Below, piece by piece: positions 43,179 to 52,559 of a stretch of DNA of 64,000 nucleotides. The translations under genes and the position numbers were made by a program. The stretch comes from JAMXLO01 sp046732975. GTDB taxonomy: Bacteria; Pseudomonadota; Alphaproteobacteria; Acetobacterales; Acetobacteraceae. How positions within the stretch are numbered: the stretch's first letter is position 1; every line of letters begins with the position of its first letter. The notes below the pieces were generated by a model. It did not search any database and had not been told where the DNA came from. It saw nothing but the letters and a program-made list of their open reading frames with translations. The stretch lies in contig JBKPOG010000107.1 of assembly GCA_046732975.1 (NCBI GenBank), positions 1 to 64,000 of the forward strand, given 5' to 3'.

Positions 43179-44588
43179 ATGGCATCCCGGGATGGCGCTG
43201 TTGCACGTGCATTGGCGTTCTTCGACAGCAACGGCTTTCGAGACCGGCTGGCGGATCTGGTCGCGATTCCCAGCACCTCGCAGGACCCAGGCCACGAGGC
43301 TGATGTGCAGCGCTATCTGGAAGGAGCGATGCGGCCATGGCTGCAGCGCCTCGGCTTCGAGGTCTCCATCCATCCCAATCCAAGATCCGGCTTCGGCCCA
43401 ATTCTGACCGCCGAACGTCACGAGGATGCATTGCGCCCGACTGTGCTGACGTATGGCCACGGCGATACGGTTCGCGGCCTGGAGGACCAATGGCGCGCCG
43501 GGCTTGATCCCTGGCGGCTGCAAGAAGAGGGCGATCGCTGGTATGGCCGCGGCAGTGCCGACAACAAGGGCCAGCACGCGCTGAACTTGTCGGCGCTGGA
43601 GGCCGTGCTGGACGAGCGCGGGGGAAAACTTGGCTTCAACCTGAAGCTAGTGCTGGAGACCTGCGAGGAACGTGGGTCCATCGGATTACGCGAGTTCGTC
43701 GCCCAGCATAACGAAGAACTCTCGGCCGACGTATTGATCGGTAGCGATGGTCCGCGCGCGATGCCAGAGGTGCCGACCATCGCCACTGGCACCCGCGGCA
43801 CGTTTCACTTCGATCTTGTGGTGGATCTCCGACCGGGCGGCGTACACTCCGGACATTGGGGCGGATTGACCACAGACCCCGCTGTGGTGCTGACCCACGC
43901 AATCGGCACCATCATCGACCGCAACGGGCGCATCCAGGTGCGTGACTGGCTGCCAAGCAATGGCTTGCCTGCGAGCATTCGCTCGGTGCTGGCGGGCTGC
44001 GAGGTCGGCGGGGGTGGCGGGGCCGCCTCGATCGATCCTAATTGGGGAGAACCCGGTCTGTCGGCAGCTGAGAAGATCTATGGCTGGAACAGCTTCATCG
44101 TGCTGGCGATGGTGTCGGGGCGACCGGAGAATCCGGTGAACGCAGTGGCGCCAAACGCTCGGGCGCATTGCCAGATCCGTTACACCGTGGACACCGATCC
44201 GGTGACGTTCGAGCCGGCGTTGCGCCGGCATCTCGACGCTGTTGGGTTCCGCTCCGTGCGGATCGAGGACGCCGGCATTCGGATGCCGGCCAGCCGCACC
44301 GACCCGTCAGACCCCTGGGTGCGTTGGACAGTCGCTTCGATGGAACGAACGCTCGGCCGGCACGTGCAGGTGATCCCCAATTCGTCGGGCGGGCTGCCAG
44401 GGGATGTATTCGTGGATCATCTGGGCACGCCGCTGATCTGGGTGCCGCACAGCTACAATGGCTGCAAGCAGCACGGGCCAGATGAGCACTTGCTAATAGC
44501 GCCGGCACGTGAGGGAATCGCCGCCTTCGCCGGCATCTGGTGGGATCTTGGTGAGGAATCTACGCCATATGGCGTTCACATCCGCTAA
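43179..44588 (+). CDS. M20-family metallopeptidase/amidohydrolase
   Basis: A 469-residue zinc hydrolase of the M20 (ArgE/DapE/carboxypeptidase) family. The metal-ligand regions are VLTYGHGDTV, WYGRGSADNKGQ, LETCEERGS (catalytic Glu and ligand), VLIGSDGPR, and the C-terminal His of KQHGPDEH. A dimerisation (lid) domain is inserted at about 200-330. Substrates may be N-acyl or N-carbamoyl amino acids or dipeptides. It follows the MFS gene by 9 bases and is probably cotranscribed with it. Confidence 0.9.
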   Translation: MASRDGAVARALAFFDSNGFRDRLADLVAIPSTSQDPGHEADVQRYLEGAMRPWLQRLGFEVSIHPNPRSGFGPILTAERHEDALRPTVLTYGHGDTVRGLEDQWRAGLDPWRLQEEGDRWYGRGSADNKGQHALNLSALEAVLDERGGKLGFNLKLVLETCEERGSIGLREFVAQHNEELSADVLIGSDGPRAMPEVPTIATGTRGTFHFDLVVDLRPGGVHSGHWGGLTTDPAVVLTHAIGTIIDRNGRIQVRDWLPSNGLPASIRSVLAGCEVGGGGGAASIDPNWGEPGLSAAEKIYGWNSFIVLAMVSGRPENPVNAVAPNARAHCQIRYTVDTDPVTFEPALRRHLDAVGFRSVRIEDAGIRMPASRTDPSDPWVRWTVASMERTLGRHVQVIPNSSGGLPGDVFVDHLGTPLIWVPHSYNGCKQHGPDEHLLIAPAREGIAAFAGIWWDLGEESTPYGVHIR

Positions 44589-44827
44589 AGCGGCTCGCGC
44601 TGACTTAAATCCTGTCCTTCGAACCGGCGGCAATGCGTATGTCGTGGATCTCCGATTGGTTTGACTGGAGGCAAGATGTCGGGGCGGGCAGAAAAATCGT
44701 ATTCGCAGGACCTGGCGAACCGCGTGTTGGCGGAGCGGATATGCTAAGTGAGATCGCGCGTCCGCCTGTCGTACGCGTCGAAGGTTCTTAGCCGCCCCAA
44801 CAAAGTGGCGCTCGTCGCGTGGTCGAT

Positions 44828-46834
44828 TCAGAGCTTCCGCAGCATCAATGGGCCGGAGCCCAACACCTGCGCGCGCCATCCTGCCGCGAGCAGCGTCGTT
44901 GCGTCCAGCTGAGTGACAACCGCGGGTCCATCGAACTGATCGCCCGCGCCGAGCGACGACCGATCGAAAACTGGCGCCTCCAGCGCGCCGGTCGCATGCT
45001 GCACCACCTGTCGTCCGATCGGCACTGCGCCAACTCCGGCCGGAAGGCACGTGGATGCCGCCGTCGGTGCGCTGGCTGCCGCTTCCACGCGCAGCGTTAT
45101 CAACTCCACTGTTGTTTCCATCGTGAAGCCATTCAGCGCCCGGTGCGCTTCGGCAAATACCTGTCTCGCTGAGTCCGCAGTGCCTGGCCAGACAATCGCA
45201 AGTTCCGCGCCCTGACCGGCATAGCGTAGCAGTGCAATGCGGGTGATCGTCCTATCACGCTCTGTTACCTGTTCCGCAGTGAACCAAGCATGCGCCTCTG
45301 ATTCGAGCGCAAGATACACATCCTCTGCAGCGTCCCACTGGTCCGGTCGTGACATCGTGCGCGAGAACTCCGCCTTAAGACCGGCCGCAAGCAGGCCCTC
45401 GGCACACAGCACACCGGGGGCGGGAGGAATCAGCACGCACGAAATCCCCAAGTGGTCGGCTAATGAACAGCTATGCAGCGGACCCGCGCCGCCGAAAGCC
45501 ACCAGCGCGAAATCGCGCGGATCATGGCCACGCTCCACCGACACGACGCGGATCGCACCTACCATATTCGAATCGGCGATCGCCAAAATGCCGCGTGCCG
45601 CATCATGCAATGACAGACCCAACGGCTCGGCGACATAAGAGCGGATTGCACGTTCAGCCAGTGCTGTGTGCAATGTCATTCGGCCCCCGAGCAACGCTGC
45701 GGGAAGATGCCCAAGGACAAGGTGTGCGTCGGTGATAGTGGGTTCCTTGCCACCGATGCCGTAGCACGCGGGACCGGGCACGGCGCCTGCACTCGCCGGT
45801 CCGACCGTCAGGGCACCATCAGATAGGCGTGCGATGGAGCCACCGCCCGCGCCTATCGTCACCATATCAATCATTGGCAGCGGCAAAGGCCATCCACCGA
45901 CATGGCCTCGCTGCGTGAGTTCGATCCGCTCTCCGCGCAACAAACAAATATCGGCGCTCGTGCCACCAATATCGATCGTGATGATGTCTGAAATGCCGGT
46001 ACGGGCAGCAACGTCGCGAGCGCCGACCACTCCCGCCGCGGGACCTGACAGCACCGTCAATGCCGGTGTTCGAGCTATCGCCGCGGCGCCTGCAACTCCA
46101 CCGTTAGACTGCATCAACAACAACGGTGCGCTAATCTTCGCATCCGCCAGATGACCCTGCAGGCGCTGTATGTAAGTGGTGACTGCCGGCATCACAGCAG
46201 CGTTCATGATGGTCGCCAAGCTGCGCTCGTACTCGCGCACCACCGGAAGCACGTCGACGGAAGCCGTCACCATCGCATCGGGCAGTGCGGCGCGCAGCAG
46301 TTCCGCGACACGCCGCTCATGCGCAGGGTTTGCGAAAGAGTGCAGCAGGCACACCGCTACAGCCTGTACGTCCATCCGGCGCAAAATGGCCGACACATCA
46401 TGTACGCTGGCCTCGTCCAGCGGTGTCAACACCGTACCACCTGGACCGATCCGTTCACACACCTCCAGAACCCGCGCCGGCGGCACCGGGCGCTTTGGCT
46501 TCACCCATGCAAATAGATTGGCGTGGCGCGGAATATCCTGCCGACCGATCTCCAGCACGTGGCGGAACCCCAGCGTTGTTACCAACGCGGTGCGCGCGGT
46601 CCTGCCTTGCAGGATAAGGTTTGTCGCCACTGTCGTGCCATGCAGCACCCGCACGATCTCCTGCGGGTGCACACGCGCGTCGTTGAGTACCAGCTGCACG
46701 CCAGCAATGAACGCTTGCGACGGGTCTGCTGGTGTGCTGGCCGTCTTCGCACGCCATTGGCGACCGGTGGCCTGATCCAGCAAGGTGACATCGGTAAACG
46801 TGCCGCCGATGTCGACAGCAACCGCGAACGTCAA
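44828..46834 (-). CDS. hyuA: Hydantoinase/oxoprolinase subunit A
   Basis: A 668-residue ATP-dependent subunit of N-methylhydantoinase/5-oxoprolinase-type enzymes. It begins FAVAVDIGGTFTDVTLLD (ATP-binding phosphate motif) and continues with VLHGTTVATNLILQGRTA, the GCG of later domains and ITIDIGGTSADICLL, all conserved. The start is a TTG at 46834; the frame stays open upstream for about 120 codons but without any Met in the relevant part and inside hyuB. HyuA and HyuB together cleave a cyclic amide ring using ATP. It is the third gene after creatininase and hyuB. Confidence 0.87.
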   Translation of the reverse strand: MTFAVAVDIGGTFTDVTLLDQATGRQWRAKTASTPADPSQAFIAGVQLVLNDARVHPQEIVRVLHGTTVATNLILQGRTARTALVTTLGFRHVLEIGRQDIPRHANLFAWVKPKRPVPPARVLEVCERIGPGGTVLTPLDEASVHDVSAILRRMDVQAVAVCLLHSFANPAHERRVAELLRAALPDAMVTASVDVLPVVREYERSLATIMNAAVMPAVTTYIQRLQGHLADAKISAPLLLMQSNGGVAGAAAIARTPALTVLSGPAAGVVGARDVAARTGISDIITIDIGGTSADICLLRGERIELTQRGHVGGWPLPLPMIDMVTIGAGGGSIARLSDGALTVGPASAGAVPGPACYGIGGKEPTITDAHLVLGHLPAALLGGRMTLHTALAERAIRSYVAEPLGLSLHDAARGILAIADSNMVGAIRVVSVERGHDPRDFALVAFGGAGPLHSCSLADHLGISCVLIPPAPGVLCAEGLLAAGLKAEFSRTMSRPDQWDAAEDVYLALESEAHAWFTAEQVTERDRTITRIALLRYAGQGAELAIVWPGTADSARQVFAEAHRALNGFTMETTVELITLRVEAAASAPTAASTCLPAGVGAVPIGRQVVQHATGALEAPVFDRSSLGAGDQFDGPAVVTQLDATTLLAAGWRAQVLGSGPLMLRKL

Positions 46835-46892
46835 GCGCGGACCCGGACGCCAGCCCGGCCTTCCACAACAACGGGCAGACTCGATCTGCCCA

Positions 46893-48611
46893 TCATGCCT
46901 GGACCAACTCGTTGTGCCTACGGAGCAACCGCGTGGCATCGGCATCAAGTGCGTCGCTCGCGATGACCACACGATAGTCGCGCCGGGCCGCGGCCATCGA
47001 AACGAAGCCATCCCGTACATCCTGCAGCACCTGCTCAGCCGGTCGCTCGAACGGATGGCCACGGCCGCCACCGCCCCCAGTTTCCAGCAGCAAGATGTCG
47101 CCTCGTCGCAGAACCGTGCCATCCGACAGCGGTGCGAGCGTGCGCTCGTTCGTTGTGCCTGGATTGACCAGGGCGCGGCCGGTGCCGCCTCGCATGCCAC
47201 CGGCGACGCCCCAGGGCGGATTCAATACACTGTCGATGCGCATCGACAGCACTGCCTGTTCAGCCAGCACCTCGTATTCGCGCACCACGCCGGCCCCACC
47301 ACGGAAACGACCCGGCCCGCCGCTATCGCAATTGATGCCGTAACGCAGCAACCGCACCGGATAACCTTGTTCAAGGAATTCGACCGGATAGTTCTCCTGC
47401 GCGACGAAATAGACAGCATCAATCCCGTCGGATGTGGCACGTGCGCCGTAACCCACTCCCACACCATCCGACATCAGGAACTGGCGTCCGCGGTCAATGC
47501 CGCGCAGCATGATGATGACATAGGCAGAGTGCGAGGCTGGCGCATTGCCTCCTGCAGCATTCACCAAACCGTTCAATGTCGCCAGGAACCGCATCATGGT
47601 CATGCCGCGCAGTCCGAGTGGCGCAGGAAACCGCGGCCACAACAGCGATCCCTCCCGCAGCCTCACCTCATCCAGCGCACGCGGTCCACCCGCGTTGCAC
47701 ACCTGCGCCGGATCACCGCCGAGAAAGAACAATCCCAGCGCCATCCCCGGCACGTCCGGGTTCATCAGGAAGTTCACTGGCCCAGGCGCTTGGTCGTCCG
47801 TCTCTGTCGCATCGAACACGAAGCGGTCATCCGACGTGCGGGTCAAAGCCAGGCGGATATGGAGTGGCCCATTGCCGTGGCCATCGGAGTCGATCGCATC
47901 GCTGAACCGATACGTCCCCACCGGAAACGTCTCACGCAAACGCGCTCGCACCAGTTCGCGTGTGCGAGCGAACAGTTGCCCAAAGGCGTCAGCCATAACG
48001 TCCGGACCGAACCGTCCCAGCAGTTCTCTGACGCGGCGCGCGCCGAGTTCCACCGATGCCATCAGCGCGCGGGTATCGCCACGACTTTGCTCGGGGTAAC
48101 GCGAGTTGCGGTGAAAGATCTCCAGGGCTGCTTCATTCACCGCACCAGCGTCTATCAGCCTGGTGGGCGGGATGATGATGCCTTCCTGAAAGATGTCGGT
48201 GGCGTCCGAGCTGATCGATCCGGGCCGCAGCCCGCCAATATCCGAGAAATGCGCCCAGCCCATGACGAACGCGGCGCGGCGCCCATCGTGAAACACCGGG
48301 GCCAGAAACACCTGATCATTGGAATGCGACACCGCACCACGGGACGCATAGCAATCACTATACCAATAGAGGTCGCCCTCCTGCATGGTGTCCGCTGCAA
48401 AGCGGGCGAATACCGGGCCGGTAATGTCGCCGAAGATCGGCACCATGGAGCCAACAACCATCACACCATTCGCATCGAACAGCGCGGTGTAGAAATCCTT
48501 CTTCTCGCGTATGAATGCGCTGATCGCGGTGCGCTCCAGCAGTGCATCCATCTCGGCCTGCGCGGCGCGAATAGCGCCGCGAATGATTTCCAATCGGATT
48601 GGGTCGACCAT
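46893..48611 (-). CDS. hyuB: Hydantoinase/oxoprolinase subunit B
   Basis: A 572-residue subunit. Family blocks are PIRLEIIRGAIRAAQAEM at the start, FTALFDANGVMV-like, ITGPVFARFAADTMQEGD, WYSDCYASRGAVSHSNDQVF, GWAHFSDIGGLRPGSI and GRFRGGAGVVREYEVL. It is full-length for HyuB. Its ATG lies directly after the creatininase stop (no gap), so the three genes form one operon. The partner hyuA starts 58 bases after its stop. Substrate could be 5-oxoproline, a hydantoin or N-methylhydantoin. Confidence 0.93.
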   Translation of the reverse strand: MVDPIRLEIIRGAIRAAQAEMDALLERTAISAFIREKKDFYTALFDANGVMVVGSMVPIFGDITGPVFARFAADTMQEGDLYWYSDCYASRGAVSHSNDQVFLAPVFHDGRRAAFVMGWAHFSDIGGLRPGSISSDATDIFQEGIIIPPTRLIDAGAVNEAALEIFHRNSRYPEQSRGDTRALMASVELGARRVRELLGRFGPDVMADAFGQLFARTRELVRARLRETFPVGTYRFSDAIDSDGHGNGPLHIRLALTRTSDDRFVFDATETDDQAPGPVNFLMNPDVPGMALGLFFLGGDPAQVCNAGGPRALDEVRLREGSLLWPRFPAPLGLRGMTMMRFLATLNGLVNAAGGNAPASHSAYVIIMLRGIDRGRQFLMSDGVGVGYGARATSDGIDAVYFVAQENYPVEFLEQGYPVRLLRYGINCDSGGPGRFRGGAGVVREYEVLAEQAVLSMRIDSVLNPPWGVAGGMRGGTGRALVNPGTTNERTLAPLSDGTVLRRGDILLLETGGGGGRGHPFERPAEQVLQDVRDGFVSMAAARRDYRVVIASDALDADATRLLRRHNELVQA

Positions 48612-49358
48612 TTAATCGGCGACGAAGGTCTGATACACCTCAACCATATCGGCGACCGATGCCTGATACAGCTGCGCGCCGTGCTCCGGCGTGGAGAGGG
48701 AGGGATCCGAGCCGATGCGGCCATCGGGGAATCGCTGGCGATAATCGGCACAGTCGAAAAATCCGGTGCTCTTCGGCGCAACCTTCGGCGACATCTGAGC
48801 GTACTTGATCGCCTCAGGGTGGTAGTGCTGCGACAACGACACCTCGGCCGCCGTCGCGTGGCTGCCGTTCGAGTCTCCATACAGCTCCTTGGCGAGCGCC
48901 GTTGCACGTGGGCCCTGCGACCAGAATACCATCTTGCAGCGCGCTGGGGACGAGTCGCCCGGTCCCCGCATCGACGTTGTGGCGTAGATCTCGTCGAAGG
49001 CGGCCGTCACCGTGGCGACGTTGCCGCCATGACCGTTGATGAACAGGAATCGCTCAAAGCCGTGCTTTATCAATGAGATGACGACGTCGCACACCAACGC
49101 GATCAGCGTTGATGGACGCAGCGTGACTGACCCGGCGAAACCCAGATGGTGCTGCGACATGCCGATGGTCAGCGTTGGCGCCACCAGGCAACCGATCGCA
49201 TCGCCCGCGCCTTTGGCAACAAACTCCGCATCTAGGTGATCGGTGCCGATCAGCCCATTTGGCCCGTGCTGCTCGGTCGAGCCGATTGGGATGATGATGC
49301 CGCGCGAAGAACGCAGATAATCCTCCACCTCGTGCCAAGTGGACAACGCGAGTTGCAT
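48612..49358 (-). CDS. Creatininase-family amidohydrolase
   Basis: A 248-residue member of the creatininase family. Metal-ligand motifs GSTEQHGPNGLIGTDHLDAE (Glu, His, Asp), FINGHGGNVATV and ATAAEVSLSQHYHPE are present. The family includes creatininase and enzymes that cut N-acyl rings or formamides such as MftE. The start ATG 49358 has AGGAGAGG upstream, deciding against the earlier ATG 49460. It leads the operon creatininase-hyuB-hyuA, suggesting that creatinine or a hydantoin is converted stepwise, which is inference. Confidence 0.88.
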   Translation of the reverse strand: MQLALSTWHEVEDYLRSSRGIIIPIGSTEQHGPNGLIGTDHLDAEFVAKGAGDAIGCLVAPTLTIGMSQHHLGFAGSVTLRPSTLIALVCDVVISLIKHGFERFLFINGHGGNVATVTAAFDEIYATTSMRGPGDSSPARCKMVFWSQGPRATALAKELYGDSNGSHATAAEVSLSQHYHPEAIKYAQMSPKVAPKSTGFFDCADYRQRFPDGRIGSDPSLSTPEHGAQLYQASVADMVEVYQTFVAD

Positions 49359-49449
49359 GGGTCCTCTCCTGCAGGGCGCCATATCTTGCAGCGCTTCAGC
49401 ACGATCGACAACCTGGCGCATGTGATTCCGAAGCAGAGTCCATATTGAC

Positions 49450-49692
49450 ATGACGTGCAAAGCAATGAATCTGTCACGTATGGAGACAATCGAACGCAGT
49501 GGCCGGCTCTTTGTTGCTCTTCGAAAGAACGGCCCATTGCGGATAGGATTGGAGCCTGTCTATCACGCAGTGACGCCGAATTGTCGAATCGCACTATGCT
49601 CCGATGAGCCTGGCACCCGTTCAGGTTGGGCCGAACCGCCGGCGGGACGTGTCACTTGCCCCGCATGCCTGAAACGGCTCACGAGACTCTGA
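49450..49692 (+). CDS. Small Cys-containing hypothetical protein
   Basis: An 80-residue protein, unrecognised as a named family. The C-terminal half has the pattern HAVTPNCRIALCSDEPG, WAEPPAGRVTCPACLKRL, with four cysteines ending in CPAC, a likely zinc-binding site. Codon use is normal, and it stands alone between the creatininase gene (divergent) and the monooxygenase gene (convergent). Similar short proteins occur in other alphaproteobacteria from my recollection, without a function. Confidence 0.55.
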   Translation: MTCKAMNLSRMETIERSGRLFVALRKNGPLRIGLEPVYHAVTPNCRIALCSDEPGTRSGWAEPPAGRVTCPACLKRLTRL

Positions 49693-49695
49693 GCC

Positions 49696-50781
49696 TCACA
49701 GCCGAAGCCCCGCCTCGCGCGGCAGTGGCATGACCGCATCGATGAAATAGGGCAGCTCGGTCTTGAAGTTTACGAACGAAACTGTGGTGCCGGCGAATCC
49801 GGTCTGGCTCATCCGCAGCATTTCCTCGGCAATTTTGCGCGGGGTTCCGATCAGCGGATAGGTACCTGCGCCGCCCACGAATCGCTTGCGATGCAGGCGA
49901 TATGCCTCGGGATCATGCGACGACGAGAACTTCTCCTTGGAACCCATATAGAAGTCCACACTCGTCGTATCTTCCATTCGCACCGCGTAGTGTTCGTAAT
50001 AGTCTTCAGCCTCGGTCTGCGTCGGCCGGCACACCACATGGCAGGTCGTATAGACACCAACCTCGCGACCGACCGAACGCGCTCGCGCTGCCATATCATC
50101 AATGTGCGGCCTGCCATCCTCGATAGCGACGAACGTTGTGAACAGGAAATCGGCTGTCTTCGCGGCAAAGTTGCGTCCCGCTGCTGAGAACGCCGCATTG
50201 AGCGTCACTGGCCGCGGTCGCTGCAGCGGCATCGGCAGCCCCGACACACCGTTGAGTTGGTAGAAGCGTCCTTGATAATCAAACGGCGGGCCGCCGGCGT
50301 AGATGCGCTCGACGATTTCCGCCCACTCCAGGCCCTGCGCATAGCGGTCCTCGATCATGGTCAGGCCGAACAGCGCAAACTCCTGTGGGCTCCACCCGCA
50401 GACGATATTAAGCCCGGCCCTGCCGCCGGATGCATGATCCACCGTCGCCAGGGCCTTGGCGGCAAACACCGGATGCACCATCGGCACGTGCACTGTCGAG
50501 AACAACGCGATCCGCTGCGTGACCCCGGCAAGTGCGGCGGCAAAGGTCAGCGTCTCGAAACTCCATTCCCGGCTGTTCACCTCGCCCCCGAATCCCTTCC
50601 AGCGCGCGATCGGCAGGAAGAACTCGATGCCGGCGTTGTCCGCCATCTGCGCCACCTCGACAATCTCGTTCCAGCGCGCCGGCCACCGTTCGGGCACGCG
50701 TGTGAGCGTCAGGCCACCGTCGGCGTTCGCCGAGAACACACCCAATTTGAACTTGTTCGGGCCAAACATCGGGTGTTCCAT
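49696..50781 (-). CDS. LLM-class flavin-dependent monooxygenase
   Basis: A 361-residue luciferase-like monooxygenase (TIM-barrel, reduced FMN-dependent). Family blocks include FKLGVFSANADGG, IARWKGFGG, FSTVHVPMVHPVFAAKALAT and GGRAGLNIVCGWSPQEF. RutA, which opens the uracil ring, is one of the closest-looking members by motif, but the substrate here is not fixed. It is divergent from the TPP enzyme gene by 67 bases. The class matches the ring-cleaving theme of the surrounding region. Confidence 0.88.
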   Translation of the reverse strand: MEHPMFGPNKFKLGVFSANADGGLTLTRVPERWPARWNEIVEVAQMADNAGIEFFLPIARWKGFGGEVNSREWSFETLTFAAALAGVTQRIALFSTVHVPMVHPVFAAKALATVDHASGGRAGLNIVCGWSPQEFALFGLTMIEDRYAQGLEWAEIVERIYAGGPPFDYQGRFYQLNGVSGLPMPLQRPRPVTLNAAFSAAGRNFAAKTADFLFTTFVAIEDGRPHIDDMAARARSVGREVGVYTTCHVVCRPTQTEAEDYYEHYAVRMEDTTSVDFYMGSKEKFSSSHDPEAYRLHRKRFVGGAGTYPLIGTPRKIAEEMLRMSQTGFAGTTVSFVNFKTELPYFIDAVMPLPREAGLRL

Positions 50782-50848
50782 CGGGCGGCCCTCCTTGCCG
50801 CGAAGCTCGCATCATCGGCAAAGTACCGTCGGCGACGTGGAGAGGGCA

Positions 50849-52552
50849 ATGACAGAGACAATGGTGAACGGCGCCGAGGCGCTGCTTGAGTTGCTACAGA
50901 CCCAAGGCGCCGACTACATATTTTGCTCACCCATCGCAGCGTGGGCGCCGCTATGGGAGGCGCTGGCCAAGCGCAAGGCCACGAGCAATGTTGAGACGCC
51001 ACGATACCTCAACTGCCGGCACGAGATCCTCGCTGTTGGCTTGGCCGCCGGCTATTACAAGGCGACCGGTCGGACCCAGGTGGTGCTGCTACCGACCGGC
51101 CTGGGTGTGCTGCATGGCGCGATGGCACTTCGCTCGGCCTATCATGAGCACATTCCGATGGTGATCGTTTCGCCCGATACGCTGACCCATGGCGCGGTGC
51201 CAGAACTGGATCCTGGCCCGGAGTGGCCGACGCTTCTGGTCGATCTTGCCGGACCCGTGCGCAACAGCGAGACCGTGACAAAGTGGGCGAAGGAAGTGAA
51301 GACCGGCACCGACTTTACCGCCGACGTCCGGCGCGCGTGGTATTTCGCCGAAAGCGTGCCACGCGGCCCGACATTGGTCGGCGTACCGTTCGACATCCTG
51401 ATGAACCAGATTGCCGCACCGCAGGGCGACAAAACCAAGGCGCCAGCCGTGGTCGCGCCACTCGACAGCCTGCGCGAGATCACGACGCTGCTGAAGCAAA
51501 GCCGTGCCCCGCTGATCGTGACCGAGCACGCCGCGCGCACAACAGAGGACCAAGCCGCACTGGTGAGCATCGCGGAGTGCATCGGCGCACCGGTGTTTGA
51601 GTACTGGATGCCACTCTATGTGAATTTCCCGCGCGCGCACCCACTCTACGCCGCCGATCCGATCGAAATGCACCTGAAGGATGCGGACTGCATCTTGATC
51701 GTTGGCGCGCACGGTCCGTGGCATCCACAGGAAACACCGCTGCCGGAGGATTGCAAGATCATCCAGATCGAGGAGGACCCGCTGCGGCCTCGCGCCCCTT
51801 ACTGGAATTTCCGCACCGACTACTGCATTGCCGGCGACATCGGCAGCAACTTGAGGCAGCTCGCAACCCTGATCGAGGCAGAACCCCGCGCACCCGAGGT
51901 AACGGACCGTACTCACCATTGGCATACCCACAACGCGGCAAACAATGCAGCCGCCGCCAAGGAACGCGAGACGGTGCGCGGCGGCGAGCGAATCCACGCA
52001 GTCCACCTGTTCGACAGCCTGTGCAACCTGCTGACCGACCGCTCGGTGATCGTCGATGAGATCATCGCGCAAGTGCCGCCGATGATCCGCCACCTGTTTC
52101 GCGAGCGTGATTTCGGCCATATCCGCGGCTGGGCGGGCGCATTGGGTACTGGCCTGCCCACGGCCCTGGGCGTAAAGCTCGGTCGGCCGAATGACCTCGT
52201 GGTCTGCGTCATCGGTGACGGCGCATTCAATTACAATCCAATCCCCGCCTGCTTCGGGCTGGCGCAGCAATATCGCGTGCCGGTGCTGGTGGTCATATGC
52301 AACAACCAGGGCTACGTGTCGCAGGAGTGGAACCTGTCCAAGTATTTCCCCTCCGGTTATGCGCTGCGCGATAATAACCCGTACGGCCGGGTGATCGAGC
52401 CGACACCAGACTATGCGGCGCTCGCTTCCGCGTTCGGCGGACACGGAGAGCGCGACAGCGACCCGGCGCAACTTGAACTGGCGATCCGCCGCGCCATCTC
52501 AGCGGTTGAAAGCGGACAGCTCGCTTTGCTGGACGTTCGGCTCGAGCCGTGA
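50849..52552 (+). CDS. Thiamine pyrophosphate-dependent enzyme
   Basis: A 567-residue TPP enzyme of the acetolactate synthase/decarboxylase superfamily. The N-terminal domain has NCRHEILAVGLAAGYYKATGR, with the catalytic Glu position. The central domain has GAHGPWHPQETPLPED. The C-terminal TPP site GDGAFNYNPIPACF with the NNQG of VVICNNQGY matches GDG-x(n)-NN. GGAGAGGG lies upstream of ATG 50849. It ends 7 bases before hutH, so it is probably cotranscribed with hutH-hutU. The reaction (carboligase or decarboxylase) is unknown. Confidence 0.88.
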   Translation: MTETMVNGAEALLELLQTQGADYIFCSPIAAWAPLWEALAKRKATSNVETPRYLNCRHEILAVGLAAGYYKATGRTQVVLLPTGLGVLHGAMALRSAYHEHIPMVIVSPDTLTHGAVPELDPGPEWPTLLVDLAGPVRNSETVTKWAKEVKTGTDFTADVRRAWYFAESVPRGPTLVGVPFDILMNQIAAPQGDKTKAPAVVAPLDSLREITTLLKQSRAPLIVTEHAARTTEDQAALVSIAECIGAPVFEYWMPLYVNFPRAHPLYAADPIEMHLKDADCILIVGAHGPWHPQETPLPEDCKIIQIEEDPLRPRAPYWNFRTDYCIAGDIGSNLRQLATLIEAEPRAPEVTDRTHHWHTHNAANNAAAAKERETVRGGERIHAVHLFDSLCNLLTDRSVIVDEIIAQVPPMIRHLFRERDFGHIRGWAGALGTGLPTALGVKLGRPNDLVVCVIGDGAFNYNPIPACFGLAQQYRVPVLVVICNNQGYVSQEWNLSKYFPSGYALRDNNPYGRVIEPTPDYAALASAFGGHGERDSDPAQLELAIRRAISAVESGQLALLDVRLEP

Positions 52553-52559
52553 GGTCGCC

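Noticed and set aside
46785..49076. Plus-strand open frame of 763 codons
   Set aside because: It is antisense to creatininase and hyuB-hyuA, which carry full family motifs; His/Arg-rich shadow sequence.
51089..52471. Minus-strand frame of 460 codons
   Set aside because: Antisense shadow of the TPP enzyme gene without a start signal or domain.
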